Shown here in pieces: positions 38,847-48,026 of a DNA stretch of 64,000 bases. Both the position numbers and the translations under genes were made by a program. The notes beneath the pieces were generated by a model, which did no database searches, was not told where the DNA came from, and saw nothing but the letters and a program-made list of their open reading frames with translations. Position 1 is the first letter of the stretch, and each line of letters starts with the position of its first letter. The stretch is from Desulfoprunum benzoelyticum (GTDB lineage Bacteria; Desulfobacterota; Desulfobulbia; Desulfobulbales; Desulfocapsaceae), in the NCBI RefSeq assembly GCF_014201505.1, contig NZ_JACHEO010000009.1, positions 62,001 through 126,000 on the forward strand. The letters run 5' to 3'.

Positions 38847-40358
38847 ATGAAAAGAGCATGGGAGCGGAACGCGGTACTCGCGACGGTGATGATTGGCATT
38901 ATGGCGGTACCTGGTTGGGCAGCATCGCCCAAGATGAAGATGACCACGGACATTCCGCCGGGCATTGCCATACCGGAAAGTGTGGAAACGCGCCTGGGAG
39001 AGCTGAAGTTCTTCGACGGGTTCCCCGACAAACCCACCGTTGAGAAGATCTACAACAACCTCGACTTCCAGCGGGCTGTGCAGGCATACCTCCTGGCGTT
39101 GGCACCGGTGAACATGACCGGACTGCGTGAGGGGCTTCTGAAAGTCGGGCCTGCGAACGTTACGATCCCTACGTTTGAAGACAACATGAATGCCCGTTCG
39201 ATCTTTCTCACGGCGAACGCTACCACGCCCTACACGTGGGTATGGATCAACCTGCACGATGGCCCGCTGGTGGCCGAAGTGCCCCCGATGACCCTGGGCA
39301 TGATTGATGACTTCTGGTTCAGATACGTCACCGACATCGGTATCGTTGGACCCGACAAGGGCAAGGGAGGCAAATACCTGCTGCTTCCTCCAGGCTATAA
39401 GGGCGAGGTGCCGGAGGGATACCTGGTCGTGCGAGTCCCCACGTTTGAGTCCATTCTGGTCTGGCGTAACATGCCGGTGAAAGGGGACATCAAGCCCGCA
39501 ATTGAGAATCTCAAGAAGTTCACGCGGATTTATCCCTTGTCGCAGGCCGCCAATCCACCGGCCAATGTGTTCGTGAATGTATCGAACCGGGATTTCAGTA
39601 CGGTGGCGGCGGCGGATTACAAGTTCTGGGAGCTTCTCAACTATGTGGTCCAGAACGAACCGGTTGAGTCGCTCGACCCGGTCACCTTGGGCTTTTTTGC
39701 CTCCATCGGCATCGAGAAGGGCAAGCCGTTCGCCCCGGATGCCCGCATGAAGAAGATCCTGACCGAGGCGGCAGCGGTGGGCGATGCCACTGCGCGCACG
39801 ATCACCTATCAGAGCCGGATTCCGGCGGCCTTCTATTATCCGAACAGCACCTGGCGTCAGTGGCTGGGTGGGTACAGATTCCAGTCGCAACCCGGCGTGA
39901 GCTATCTGGATGCAGCCGCCTTCTTCTATTTCTATGCGACCGGCGTAACGCCTGCCATGGAAGAGAAGATGGTCGGCAAAGGCTCCCAGTATGCGGCGGG
40001 GATCGTGGACTCCCAGGGCGCTCCGCTGAACGGCGGCAATACCTACCGCCTGCACGTGCTGCCCAACGCCCCGGCGAAGGATTTCTGGTCGGCGATCGTC
40101 TATGACAATCAGACGCGCTCCATGCTCCAGACTGACCAGGACTATCCCCAAGTGAGCAGCTTGGACAAGGGGCTGGTGGTCAACGCGGATGGCTCGGTTG
40201 ACGTTTACTTTGGTCCGAACGCGCCGGACGGCAAGGAGAACAACTGGATTCAGACGGTCCCGGGCAAGGGCTGGAACATGCTCTTCCGCCTTTACGGCCC
40301 GCTCGAGCCATGGTTTGACAAGACTTGGAAGCTCAGTGAGATCGAACTCATTCAATAA
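38847..40358 (+). CDS. DUF1254/DUF1214 domain exported protein
   Basis: 503 residues with a signal peptide (VLATVMIGIMAVPGWAAS). The N-terminal DUF1254 part contains PTVEKIYNNLDFQRAVQAYLLALAPVNM and TPYTWVWINLHDGPLVAEVPP. The C-terminal DUF1214 part has NTYRLHVLPNAPAKDFWSAIVYDNQTRSML and GSVDVYFGPNAPDGKENNWIQTVPGKGWNMLFRLYGP. The biochemical role of this pair of domains is unknown; they are common next to sulfatases and outer-membrane barrels in Proteobacteria. AAGGAAGGGG lies ahead of ATG 38847. Confidence 0.88.
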   Translation: MKRAWERNAVLATVMIGIMAVPGWAASPKMKMTTDIPPGIAIPESVETRLGELKFFDGFPDKPTVEKIYNNLDFQRAVQAYLLALAPVNMTGLREGLLKVGPANVTIPTFEDNMNARSIFLTANATTPYTWVWINLHDGPLVAEVPPMTLGMIDDFWFRYVTDIGIVGPDKGKGGKYLLLPPGYKGEVPEGYLVVRVPTFESILVWRNMPVKGDIKPAIENLKKFTRIYPLSQAANPPANVFVNVSNRDFSTVAAADYKFWELLNYVVQNEPVESLDPVTLGFFASIGIEKGKPFAPDARMKKILTEAAAVGDATARTITYQSRIPAAFYYPNSTWRQWLGGYRFQSQPGVSYLDAAAFFYFYATGVTPAMEEKMVGKGSQYAAGIVDSQGAPLNGGNTYRLHVLPNAPAKDFWSAIVYDNQTRSMLQTDQDYPQVSSLDKGLVVNADGSVDVYFGPNAPDGKENNWIQTVPGKGWNMLFRLYGPLEPWFDKTWKLSEIELIQ

Positions 40359-40452
40359 GCAGAGGAACGGCCGGTTAATCCGGCCATAGAACCAATGGTT
40401 ACGCAATGAAAGGAATATAGATGATTCAAATCTGAAAAATAAGGAGATGAAC

Positions 40453-40491
40453 ATGAAAAAATGGAAAAACAACATGGATAAAAAAAAATAG
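40453..40491 (+). other. 12-codon leader ORF with A9 tract ahead of the next gene
   Basis: An AAGGAGATGAAC ribosome site leads into ATG 40453, a 12-codon ORF (MKKWKNNMDKKK) that ends in TAG at 40489 after nine consecutive A (40480-40488). The next gene starts 2 nt later at ATG 40494, in another frame. One extra A in the tract would fuse both frames without a stop. Confidence 0.6.
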
Positions 40492-40493
40492 AA

Positions 40494-41315
40494 ATGAAAA
40501 TGGCAAGCAAGGTTGTGTTGGTTGTGATCGTCTGTGTTTTGGCCATAAAGAGTGGTGTTTCGGCCGATGAGGCGTCGAGTGATCAGGCGGCTGAACTGGC
40601 CAAAAAGCTGGCGAATCCGATCGCCAGCCTGATCAGTGTGCCGGCACAGTACAACTACGATGAGTACGGCGGTTTGAACGATGGCGCTTCGGTCAGCCGG
40701 CTGAACATTCAGCCGGTTGTCCCGATCTCGCTGTCCAGTGAATGGAACATGATTACCCGAACCATTGTGCCCTTCATCGACCAGCAGGATTTCCCGGCTG
40801 AGGCAATGAACAAGACGGGACTTGGCGATATCGTCGCCAGCCAGTTCTTCTCGCCAAAAGCGCCGACCGCCGGGGGCTGGATCTGGGGCGTTGGCCCGGT
40901 CGAGTTGTTGCCTTCCGCGTCTGATGACATGCTTGGAGGTGAAAAGTGGGGGCTGGGTCCGACGGGGGTGGCGCTGAAACAGACAGGCGCGTGGACTGTC
41001 GGCATGCTGGCCAACCATATCTGGTCCGTGGCCGGTGACGACGACCGGGGCGACATCAATGCGACCTTCCTGCAGCCGTTTGTCAGCTACATCACGAAAA
41101 CGAAGACGACCTTTGCGGTCCAAACGGAATCCACCTACGACTGGGAAACCGAGGCGTGGTCAGTTCCGCTCATCGCCCAGGTCTCGCAAATGTTCAAAAT
41201 TGGCCCGCAAATCCTCCAGTTCTCCGTGGGCGCGAAGTACTGGGCCGAATCGCCGGATAACGGCCCCGAAGGTTGGGGGTTGAGGACGCAGTTGACGTTC
41301 TTGTTTCCCAACTAG
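40494..41315 (+). CDS. Outer-membrane transporter-like beta-barrel protein
   Basis: 273 residues with a signal peptide (KVVLVVIVCVLAIKSGVSA). The mature part reads as barrel strands (RLNIQPVVPISLSSEWNMITRTIVPFIDQ, GLGDIVASQFFSP, WIWGVGPVELLPSA, WTVGMLANHIWSVAG, LQPFVSYITKTKTTFAVQTEST) and ends GLRTQLTFLFPN. This matches a family often annotated only as transporter and related to the phenol-degradation MetA barrel. ATG 40494 lacks its own ribosome site. Translation could be coupled to the 12-codon leader, or an A insertion could join the two frames to give a slightly longer N-terminus. Confidence 0.75.
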   Translation: MKMASKVVLVVIVCVLAIKSGVSADEASSDQAAELAKKLANPIASLISVPAQYNYDEYGGLNDGASVSRLNIQPVVPISLSSEWNMITRTIVPFIDQQDFPAEAMNKTGLGDIVASQFFSPKAPTAGGWIWGVGPVELLPSASDDMLGGEKWGLGPTGVALKQTGAWTVGMLANHIWSVAGDDDRGDINATFLQPFVSYITKTKTTFAVQTESTYDWETEAWSVPLIAQVSQMFKIGPQILQFSVGAKYWAESPDNGPEGWGLRTQLTFLFPN

Positions 41316-41389
41316 CAGGAAGAGCCATTTTGTTGCAGCCAACAGGTTGCCTGAGCATTTCTTCAGGGGAAAAAAACTGCGGTAAGAGC

Positions 41390-42694
41390 ATGCGCACGCA
41401 ATCGACCGATACAGGTACAACTCGGGAAGTTCCCCTCCACGGGATCCACGTCGTGGCCAAACCCATTGGTCCGGTCTGCAACCTGAATTGCGATTATTGC
41501 TTTTATCTTGAGAAACTGGCGCTGTTCAATTCTGACAGGCAGTACCGCATGTCCGATGCGGTTCTGTCCGCATTCATCGCGAACTACATCAGCTCGCAAC
41601 CCAGCCCTGTTGTTGATTTTGTCTGGCAGGGCGGGGAACCTACCCTGCTGGGCATTGATTTTTTCCGGCGGGTTGTCGAATTGCAGCGGTCATGTGCCGA
41701 AGGGAAAACCATCAACAACGCCCTGCAGACCAACGGCACGCTGCTGACCGACGACTGGTGCGCATTTTTGCGCGAACAGAACTTCATGGTCGGTCTCAGC
41801 CTCGACGGTCCGCAGGAGATCCATGACCGCTATCGCCGCGACCCCAGGGGAAAGGGCAGCTTTGATGCGGTTATGCGTGGCTTGAAACTGCTGCAAAAGC
41901 ATGGTGTGGAGTACAACGTCATGGCCAGCGTCGCCCGCGAGACCGCGGCAAAGCCGCTGGAGATCTATAGATTTTTCAAAGATGCCGGGGTCGAATATAT
42001 CCAGTTTGTCCCGGTGGTCGAGCGCCTGGCCGATGAGCAGTCAGCGCGGATCGGGCTCCGGCTGGCTGCGCCCGCCGCCCTGGACACGCTTGAAACGCAT
42101 ACCCAGGTCAGCGACTGGACGGTCTTGCCGGAAGCATACGGCGACTTCCTCATCGAGGTCTTCGAGAACTGGGTGCAGCATGATGTGGGCACAATCTTTG
42201 TCATGAATTTTGAATGGGCCCTCAATGCCTGGATTGGTGCTCCTGCAACGGTTTGCGTCCACGCCAAACAGTGCGGCCGTTCGCTGGTGATCGAGCATGA
42301 CGGCAGCCTGTATGCCTGCGATCATTGCGTCTACCCTCAGTTCCGGCTCGGTAACATCCTGACCGATACCCTGCCGTTCATGGTGGAGAAATCGCTGCAC
42401 ACCCAGTTCGGCATCAGCAAGGAGTCGGCCCTGCCACGATGGTGTCGGGAATGTGAGGTCCTGGCTGCCTGCCAGGGAGGATGCCCCAAACATCGTTTCG
42501 CCAGAACCTATGACGATGAACCAGGACTGCAGTTTCTGTGTGCGGGCTACAAGAAACTTTTTCTCCATATCCGCAAATATTTACGCGTTATGGCGCAGTT
42601 GCTGGAAAACGACCTTCCCGTTTCGCTGGTGATGGAGGCGGTGAAGGGGCCACTGGTTCTATCCATCAATCCGAACACAACCGAACGACGGTAA
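41390..42694 (+). CDS. Anaerobic sulfatase-maturating enzyme (radical SAM, SPASM)
   Basis: 434 residues. The radical-SAM cluster motif is CNLNCDYC (CxxxCxxC) just after GIHVVAKPIGPV, the anSME/AtsB hallmark start. FVWQGGEPTLLG follows, and the SPASM-type C-terminus supplies further Cys ligands: CVHAKQCGRS, ACDHCVYPQFRLGNI (with the conserved Asp after Cys) and WCRECEVLAACQGGCPKHRF. These enzymes oxidise the active-site Ser or Cys of sulfatases to formylglycine without oxygen. The Ser-type arylsulfatase at 36284 is the obvious client. ATG 41390 gives the normal N-terminus; the frame continues upstream into the preceding gene but is not anSME-like there. Ribosome site AAGAG is modest. Confidence 0.92.
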   Translation: MRTQSTDTGTTREVPLHGIHVVAKPIGPVCNLNCDYCFYLEKLALFNSDRQYRMSDAVLSAFIANYISSQPSPVVDFVWQGGEPTLLGIDFFRRVVELQRSCAEGKTINNALQTNGTLLTDDWCAFLREQNFMVGLSLDGPQEIHDRYRRDPRGKGSFDAVMRGLKLLQKHGVEYNVMASVARETAAKPLEIYRFFKDAGVEYIQFVPVVERLADEQSARIGLRLAAPAALDTLETHTQVSDWTVLPEAYGDFLIEVFENWVQHDVGTIFVMNFEWALNAWIGAPATVCVHAKQCGRSLVIEHDGSLYACDHCVYPQFRLGNILTDTLPFMVEKSLHTQFGISKESALPRWCRECEVLAACQGGCPKHRFARTYDDEPGLQFLCAGYKKLFLHIRKYLRVMAQLLENDLPVSLVMEAVKGPLVLSINPNTTERR

Positions 42695-42785
42695 CGGCGG
42701 GGCTCCTGGCAGCGCAGACTGGCTTCAACGAAGACAGCGCCGAACAAGGGGCCTCATAATCTCAGCCAAAAAAGGAAGGAAACAC

Positions 42786-43367
42786 ATGAAACAAACAACG
42801 GAAGGAACCTTGAAAACAAGACTGTCGGGATTCATAGCGCTGTTGCTTACGGTTGTCTTTCTGGCGGCGCCCCGGATGTCGCAGGCGGCAACGGCCGGTG
42901 AAATCGACCGTGACGTGGACGGGGCCCTGCAGACCCTGTACCGGACCACCCCGGCGGCAAAAAATCTGGCAAGAGTGGCCAAAGGTATCCTGGTCTTTCC
43001 TTCCATCATCAAGGCGGGGCTCGTCGTTGGTGGGCAATACGGCGAGGGCGCGCTTCGTATCGGCGGCAAGACCTTCGGCTATTACAGGACGGTGGCGGCT
43101 TCCTACGGTCTGCAGGCGGGGGCGCAATCTTTCGGGTATGCCCTGTTCTTTATCGACAATGCGGGATTGAACCATCTCAAACAAAGCAGGGGATGGGAGA
43201 TAGGCGTCGGCCCCAGCATTGTCATCGTGGATGAAGGGGTTGCCCGTTCACTGACGACCACCACGGCCCAATCCGGGATCTACGCTTTTATTTTCCAACA
43301 GAAGGGACTGATGGCCGGCATCGGCATCCAGGGCAGCAAGATTACTCGGATCACTCCGGAAAATTAA
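42786..43367 (+). CDS. Exported SYLF-domain (YSC84/DUF500) protein
   Basis: 193 residues with a signal peptide (SGFIALLLTVVFLAAPRMSQA). The SYLF domain is marked by AKGILVFPSIIKAGLVVGGQYGEGAL, FGYALFFIDNAGL and GWEIGVGPSIVIVDEG. Eukaryotic members bind phosphoinositides; bacterial exported ones are uncharacterised and thought to interact with lipids. AAGGAAGG precedes ATG 42786. Confidence 0.85.
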   Translation: MKQTTEGTLKTRLSGFIALLLTVVFLAAPRMSQAATAGEIDRDVDGALQTLYRTTPAAKNLARVAKGILVFPSIIKAGLVVGGQYGEGALRIGGKTFGYYRTVAASYGLQAGAQSFGYALFFIDNAGLNHLKQSRGWEIGVGPSIVIVDEGVARSLTTTTAQSGIYAFIFQQKGLMAGIGIQGSKITRITPEN

Positions 43368-43406
43368 GAAACCAACCGGCAAAAAAAACTTTTGGAAAGG
43401 TGCACA

Positions 43407-44081
43407 ATGAACAACATGCAATCAGTCTCGAAACTTTTGGTGATCCTGTTGACAGGGTTCGTACTCTGCGGCTGTGCCGCGATGGCCAAGGTTGAACACT
43501 CCGGTTTTCTACAAGATTTACCGCAATTCCAGCCAGGGCCGTCCGACGGAATGGACCAGATCTATATTACGCCCGGGGCGGATCTGAGGAAATATAACAG
43601 AGTGATGCTCGACGAAGTCCAATTTTTCCTGAAGCAAGATGCCGCCACCCAGGGGCTCCATGCCAGCGAACTGAATGAACTCGCCGATACCTTTCATCGC
43701 GCGATCTTCGAGGCCCTGGGTACCGCTTATCCCCTGGTCACCGAGCCGGGAACCGATGTCCTGCGGATTCGCGTGGCGATCACCGATATCGTGACGAGCA
43801 ATCCGGCAGTGAGCGGGATAACCACGGTGCTGCCGGTAGGCCTGGCCGTCAGCGTCGGCAAAAAGGCGGTGGGTGGTTCCTATTCGGGGGTGGGGGGTGC
43901 AAGTATGGAGGTCGAGATCCGCGATTCGATGGCTAACGAACGCCTTGCTGCCGCCATCGATACCTTCAATGGTTCGAAGATGAGCGGCTTCAGCAAGCTC
44001 GGCGCCACCAAGGATGCTTTTGAGTTCTGGGCCAAAAGACTCCGGGTGACCTTGGATAAAGCGCATGGTGCAGGCAATTAG
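43407..44081 (+). CDS. DUF3313 family lipoprotein
   Basis: 224 residues with a lipoprotein signal peptide and lipobox (TGFVLCGCAAM). Sequence QIYITPGADLRKYNRVMLDEVQFFL fits DUF3313 lipoproteins, whose role is unknown. AAAGG lies ahead of ATG 43407; an upstream TTG is less likely. The last part (MEVEIRDSMANERLAAAID) is typical of the fold. Probably anchored in the outer membrane. Confidence 0.8.
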   Translation: MNNMQSVSKLLVILLTGFVLCGCAAMAKVEHSGFLQDLPQFQPGPSDGMDQIYITPGADLRKYNRVMLDEVQFFLKQDAATQGLHASELNELADTFHRAIFEALGTAYPLVTEPGTDVLRIRVAITDIVTSNPAVSGITTVLPVGLAVSVGKKAVGGSYSGVGGASMEVEIRDSMANERLAAAIDTFNGSKMSGFSKLGATKDAFEFWAKRLRVTLDKAHGAGN

Positions 44082-44151
44082 GCATCGCCGCTCAGCGGAT
44101 GTTCGTTCGTCTCATTCCGGTCTGGCCTTGGAATGAAGGTAAACTCAAGAT

Positions 44152-45237
44152 ATGACAACTGGAACTCGGCTTCGGCTATTGCCGGGAATACGCACTTTTC
44201 TAATCGTACTGTTTTGCTGCCCGCGCAAGCACATGCATAAGCTCCGTTCGTTCATAGCCCTGATATGTGCTCTGCCCCTGGTGGGTTGGGGAGCCTTGTC
44301 CCTGTATTACTCCGCCTCTCTCCCCGGCACCCTGTCGACCGTGGCAGCGGCGGGTTTTGTCCTGATATCCCTTCTGTTTTTTTTGATAGCCCGTACCTGG
44401 AAAAGGGCAATGATCCTCTTTGCCGTACTTTTCGCCCTGGTGCTCGTGTTCTTTTTGCTGAAGAAACCCTCCAACAACCGGAACTGGCAACCCGATGTGG
44501 CCCTGCTGCCCTACGCCACTTTCGCAGGCGACAAGGTCACTCTGCACAACATTCGCAATTGTGACTACCGCACCGAAACCGATTTCACGGTTCAGCATTA
44601 CGATAAAACCTTTGATCTCGATTCGCTGACCAGCATCGATCTCTATCTGGTGGATTGGGGGTTGGGGAGTGTGGTCCACACTATGCTCAGTTTCGGTTTC
44701 AATGACCGGGAGTACGTGGCCGTTTCCATCGAGGCCCGCAAGCAGTTGGGAGAGGGATATTCCACCACAAGGGGATTTTTCCGGCAGTACGAACTGACCT
44801 ACGTGGTGGCGGACGAACGGGACGTGGTGCGGTTGCGGACCAATTATCGACAGGGAGAAACGGCGTATCTGTACCGGGTCCGAGGCGACAAGAAAGTATT
44901 TCAGGATGTCTTCCTCGACTACCTGGGTTCGATCAATCGGTTGAAAGATACGCCCGAATGGTACAACGCCCTGTTAACCAACTGTACCAGCCAGTTACGT
45001 GGCCATACCCGGCCCTATTTTCGTAAGGTCGCATGGGACTGGCGGCTGCTGGCCAACGGTTATGCGGATGAGCTTGCCTACGAAAAAGGGACGCTCGATA
45101 CTTCGCTCCCTTTTGCCGAACTGAAACAACACAGCATCATCAATTCCAAGGCCAAAGAGGCCGATCAGGATTCCAACTTCTCTCGGCGTATTCGTGACGG
45201 ACTGCCGGGGATAGATCCCACAGCCCTGAAACCTTGA
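44152..45237 (+). CDS. DUF4105 domain inner-membrane protein
   Basis: 361 residues. Three membrane segments at the N-terminus (SFIALICALPLVGWGALSLYY, TVAAAGFVLISLLFFLIAR, MILFAVLFALVLVFFLL) are followed by a periplasmic domain. There HNIRNCDYRTETDFTVQHYDKTFDL, VVHTMLSFGF and WYNALLTNCTSQLRGH match DUF4105, a domain with conserved His, Asn and Cys residues and unknown activity. The start is uncertain: ATG 44152 has only a distant AAGG, and ATG 44233 (HKLRSFIAL) would begin directly at the first membrane helix. Confidence 0.8.
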   Translation: MTTGTRLRLLPGIRTFLIVLFCCPRKHMHKLRSFIALICALPLVGWGALSLYYSASLPGTLSTVAAAGFVLISLLFFLIARTWKRAMILFAVLFALVLVFFLLKKPSNNRNWQPDVALLPYATFAGDKVTLHNIRNCDYRTETDFTVQHYDKTFDLDSLTSIDLYLVDWGLGSVVHTMLSFGFNDREYVAVSIEARKQLGEGYSTTRGFFRQYELTYVVADERDVVRLRTNYRQGETAYLYRVRGDKKVFQDVFLDYLGSINRLKDTPEWYNALLTNCTSQLRGHTRPYFRKVAWDWRLLANGYADELAYEKGTLDTSLPFAELKQHSIINSKAKEADQDSNFSRRIRDGLPGIDPTALKP

Positions 45238-45430
45238 CCAACATCAACGTAGACCTGGATCCTGTCACCACATTGTTTGGAGATTCCTTTGTGGGAAAGA
45301 AAGCTCATCAATCACCCTGACGAGACGTAATGGAGAAAAAATTTCCTGGAGTTTTGCCGGCAAAAACAAACTTGCGATACATTGCCCCCTCGTCATTTCA
45401 GACATCGACAGGGCTTCACAGGAGTTGGGT

Positions 45431-47389
45431 ATGAGAAATTTTTTTTCAATGCAGGCCGACTGTCGTACATGGTTGTTCAGCACCAGACGGTGGTCTGAGA
45501 AGAAGGGCTGTACCCGGTTGTACCGGCAGGGAGCCCTTCTCCTGCTTCTCATCGTCTCCCTCGGTGTTACCGGTTGCGCCACTTCGGTGGGTGTACAACG
45601 AAACCACCCCCGTGATACCCAGGCGCAGATCAATATAAGCGCCGTCAACGCCGACGATTACAGCCGGTTTTCCCGTGATGTCCTGATCCGTTTCAACCTG
45701 CTCCAGGCCTTTAACGACGATCCCCAGCAGGTTCTCACTTTTCTCCATCACGAGGCGGGAAAAGATTACCGTAGCGAACTGCTCTTTGCCCTGGCTGAAC
45801 TCCATTATTATAGCGGGATGCGCTGCCGGCGGGACGGGATCAGCCGGTCGCACAGGCACTTCTTTGCCTCGGCAATCTATGCCTATTTTTATCTGTTGGG
45901 CAAAGAATGGCTGGACTCTCCCAACCCCTTTGAACGACGATTCCGGATCGCCTGCGATCTGTATAACGGCGCCCTGGCTGAAGCCCTGGCCGATGCCGAC
46001 GGCAATCTCCAGATTGTCCCCACCCAGGTGGAACTGCCGGTCGGTCGTTTCAGCTTTTCCGTCGATGCCAGGAATTTCCATCATGAGATTGAACTGTATG
46101 AAAAATTCATTTCGACCGACCGGTTCGGCATCAGGGGTCTGAGCAGGAGAAACCGGGAGGCAGGGATGGGGGCGCCTTTTATTGCGGTTGAGAAGAAACC
46201 GGAAGGCGCTCCGATGTTTCGAACCAGTCCGGGAACTCTTTTTCTGCGCTTTGATTGCCGGTTGCAGGAGATCACGGCAGGGACCTGTGTTGGCTCCCTG
46301 GAAGTGTACTCCGCCTATGATCAGACGGAAATCGAGGTCGGCGATAAGAAAATCCCTCTGGAAAGCGATGTTACGGCGCAAATGGCATATACGATCGATC
46401 AACCGTATGTCCAGAGGGCGGGCATAAATGAATTTCTCCACGGAACGAGCTATGTCAAAGCCGGCCTCCTCTTAATGCAGCCGTATCAACCGAGCAAGAT
46501 CCCGATAGTCTTTGTTCACGGTACGTTCAGCAGTCCCATTGCCTGGGCGGAAATGGTCAACACGCTCCGCGCCGATCCCGTTATCAACCAGAAATACCAG
46601 CTATGGAATTTTTTCTACGACAGCGGCAAGCGGATCGGCATCTCTGCGCAAGAGCTGAGAGAAGCTCTCAGCACACAGGTGCAGAAGGTGGACCCGGAGG
46701 GGACGAATGCCGCTTTGCACCAAATGGTCATCATCGGTCACAGCCAGGGAGGGTTGCTGACCAAACTGACCGCCACCGATGTCGGCGATGCCTTTGTGCG
46801 GATGGCGACGGGAAAAGCGCTGGCGGAACTCCAGGTGACGGAAGAGGATCGGGATCGCATTGAAAAAGAAGCCGTATTTACTGCCTTGCCCTTTGTGCAA
46901 CGCGTCATCTTTATTTCGACCCCCCACCGGGGCAGTTTTCTCTCCAAGAACTGGGTTCGGACCCTTGTTTTGAAAATGGTGTCCTTCCCCAGAGGGGTGA
47001 TCCAGTCAACGGCCAACCTGATGAAATCCGTTGTCAACCTGGGAATCTCCCAGGCCCAGGCGCAACAGTTCATTGCCACGACGAGTCTGGATGTCATGTC
47101 GCCCGACAACCCGACGATCAAGACCTTGGCAGAGATTCCCCTCGGCCCGGGAGTCAAGGGCCATTCCATCATCGCCATCGACGGCGATGAAAAACCCCCT
47201 GAAGGCGATGACGGCGTGGTCAAATATACCAGCGCCCATGTGGAGTATGTTGAATCCGAGTTCCTGGTCCGGCACAACCATTCCTGCCAGGGGCATCCCC
47301 TGGTCATCGAGGAAGTGCGCCGCATTCTTCTGGCGCATCTGCAGGAGAGTCAGAGTTCACCTGCCGGTACAGGTGCATTGATACCATGA
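45431..47389 (+). CDS. Lipoprotein alpha/beta-hydrolase
   Basis: 652 residues. An N-terminal hydrophobic segment (GALLLLLIVSLGVTGCATS) ends in a lipobox-like sequence. About 300 residues of unassigned sequence follow, then an alpha/beta-hydrolase module: oxyanion region VFVHGTFSSPIAW, nucleophile elbow GHSQGG, a strand-helix FISTPHRGS, and RHNHSCQGHPLVIEEV near the end with the catalytic His. The order suits a lipase or esterase anchored at the outer membrane. AGGAG precedes ATG 45431; a TTG at 45425 is less likely. The signal region has an unusually long, charged N-terminus of about 33 residues. Confidence 0.8.
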   Translation: MRNFFSMQADCRTWLFSTRRWSEKKGCTRLYRQGALLLLLIVSLGVTGCATSVGVQRNHPRDTQAQINISAVNADDYSRFSRDVLIRFNLLQAFNDDPQQVLTFLHHEAGKDYRSELLFALAELHYYSGMRCRRDGISRSHRHFFASAIYAYFYLLGKEWLDSPNPFERRFRIACDLYNGALAEALADADGNLQIVPTQVELPVGRFSFSVDARNFHHEIELYEKFISTDRFGIRGLSRRNREAGMGAPFIAVEKKPEGAPMFRTSPGTLFLRFDCRLQEITAGTCVGSLEVYSAYDQTEIEVGDKKIPLESDVTAQMAYTIDQPYVQRAGINEFLHGTSYVKAGLLLMQPYQPSKIPIVFVHGTFSSPIAWAEMVNTLRADPVINQKYQLWNFFYDSGKRIGISAQELREALSTQVQKVDPEGTNAALHQMVIIGHSQGGLLTKLTATDVGDAFVRMATGKALAELQVTEEDRDRIEKEAVFTALPFVQRVIFISTPHRGSFLSKNWVRTLVLKMVSFPRGVIQSTANLMKSVVNLGISQAQAQQFIATTSLDVMSPDNPTIKTLAEIPLGPGVKGHSIIAIDGDEKPPEGDDGVVKYTSAHVEYVESEFLVRHNHSCQGHPLVIEEVRRILLAHLQESQSSPAGTGALIP

Positions 47390-47469
47390 TGGATGGAGGG
47401 GATCGCTCAGGGAGTTTTGTGAAAATTTCAGATGTTCTAAAAACATGAATTCGAATGGGGAGAAATGTG

Positions 47470-47979
47470 ATGAAGCAAAAAATTTACTGGATTTTCAGTG
47501 TTACGACGGCTATGGCAATCTGCATCCTCGTGATGGGGTTCGACATTGCCTTGGCGCAACAATCTATTTCATCTTCTCTTGGAGTGATTCCATACCCTTC
47601 AAAAGGCCAATCCCCAAACCAGCAGAACCAGGATGAGGGGGAATGTTACGCCTGGGCAAAACAGCAGACCGGCATTGATCCTGTCGCCGTTGCAGGTGCG
47701 CCCCCGCCCCCGTCAGGACCGGCAGTCGGTGGAGGTGAGCGTGTCAGAGGGGCGGCCAGGGGCGCAGTTGGCGGAGCGGCGATTGGTGCCATTGCCGGAG
47801 ATACCGGTGCAGGGGCCGGTATAGGTGCTGTGGCCGGTACAATGGCCGGCGGTCGTCAGGCGCGGCAGAATAGACAATCTCAAGCAAAGCAGGCACAGGA
47901 TGCTAAAGCAGGGATGGTCCGGCAATTCAACAGGGCTTTCGGCGCCTGCATGGAAGGGAAAGGCTATGTGGTTAAATAG
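47470..47979 (+). CDS. Exported glycine-zipper protein
   Basis: 169 residues with a signal peptide (FSVTTAMAICILVMGFDIALAQ). A Pro-rich linker (GAPPPPSGPAVGGG) precedes a glycine-zipper segment (GAARGAVGGAAIGAIAGDTGAGAGIGAVAGTMAGG) with repeated GxxxG spacing, as in YMGG/YcfJ/17-kDa surface antigen proteins that pack in membranes. The tail is Gln/Ala/Arg-rich and has a Cys in GACMEGKGY, which may pair with the Cys of GECYAWA. GGGGAG lies ahead of ATG 47470. Confidence 0.8.
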   Translation: MKQKIYWIFSVTTAMAICILVMGFDIALAQQSISSSLGVIPYPSKGQSPNQQNQDEGECYAWAKQQTGIDPVAVAGAPPPPSGPAVGGGERVRGAARGAVGGAAIGAIAGDTGAGAGIGAVAGTMAGGRQARQNRQSQAKQAQDAKAGMVRQFNRAFGACMEGKGYVVK

Positions 47980-48026
47980 ACGATGAAAATGAAAAAGTCT
48001 TGTGAGGGTCATGGGCTTTTTTTTAG

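Noticed and set aside
38823..41123. 766-codon minus-strand open frame
   Set aside because: Antisense to the DUF1254 protein and the following barrel gene, both of which have signal peptides and ribosome sites or leaders in the plus direction.
47980..48026. T8 run after the glycine-zipper gene as a terminator
   Set aside because: The only possible stem is an A/T-rich pairing across a 15-nt loop, too weak to call.
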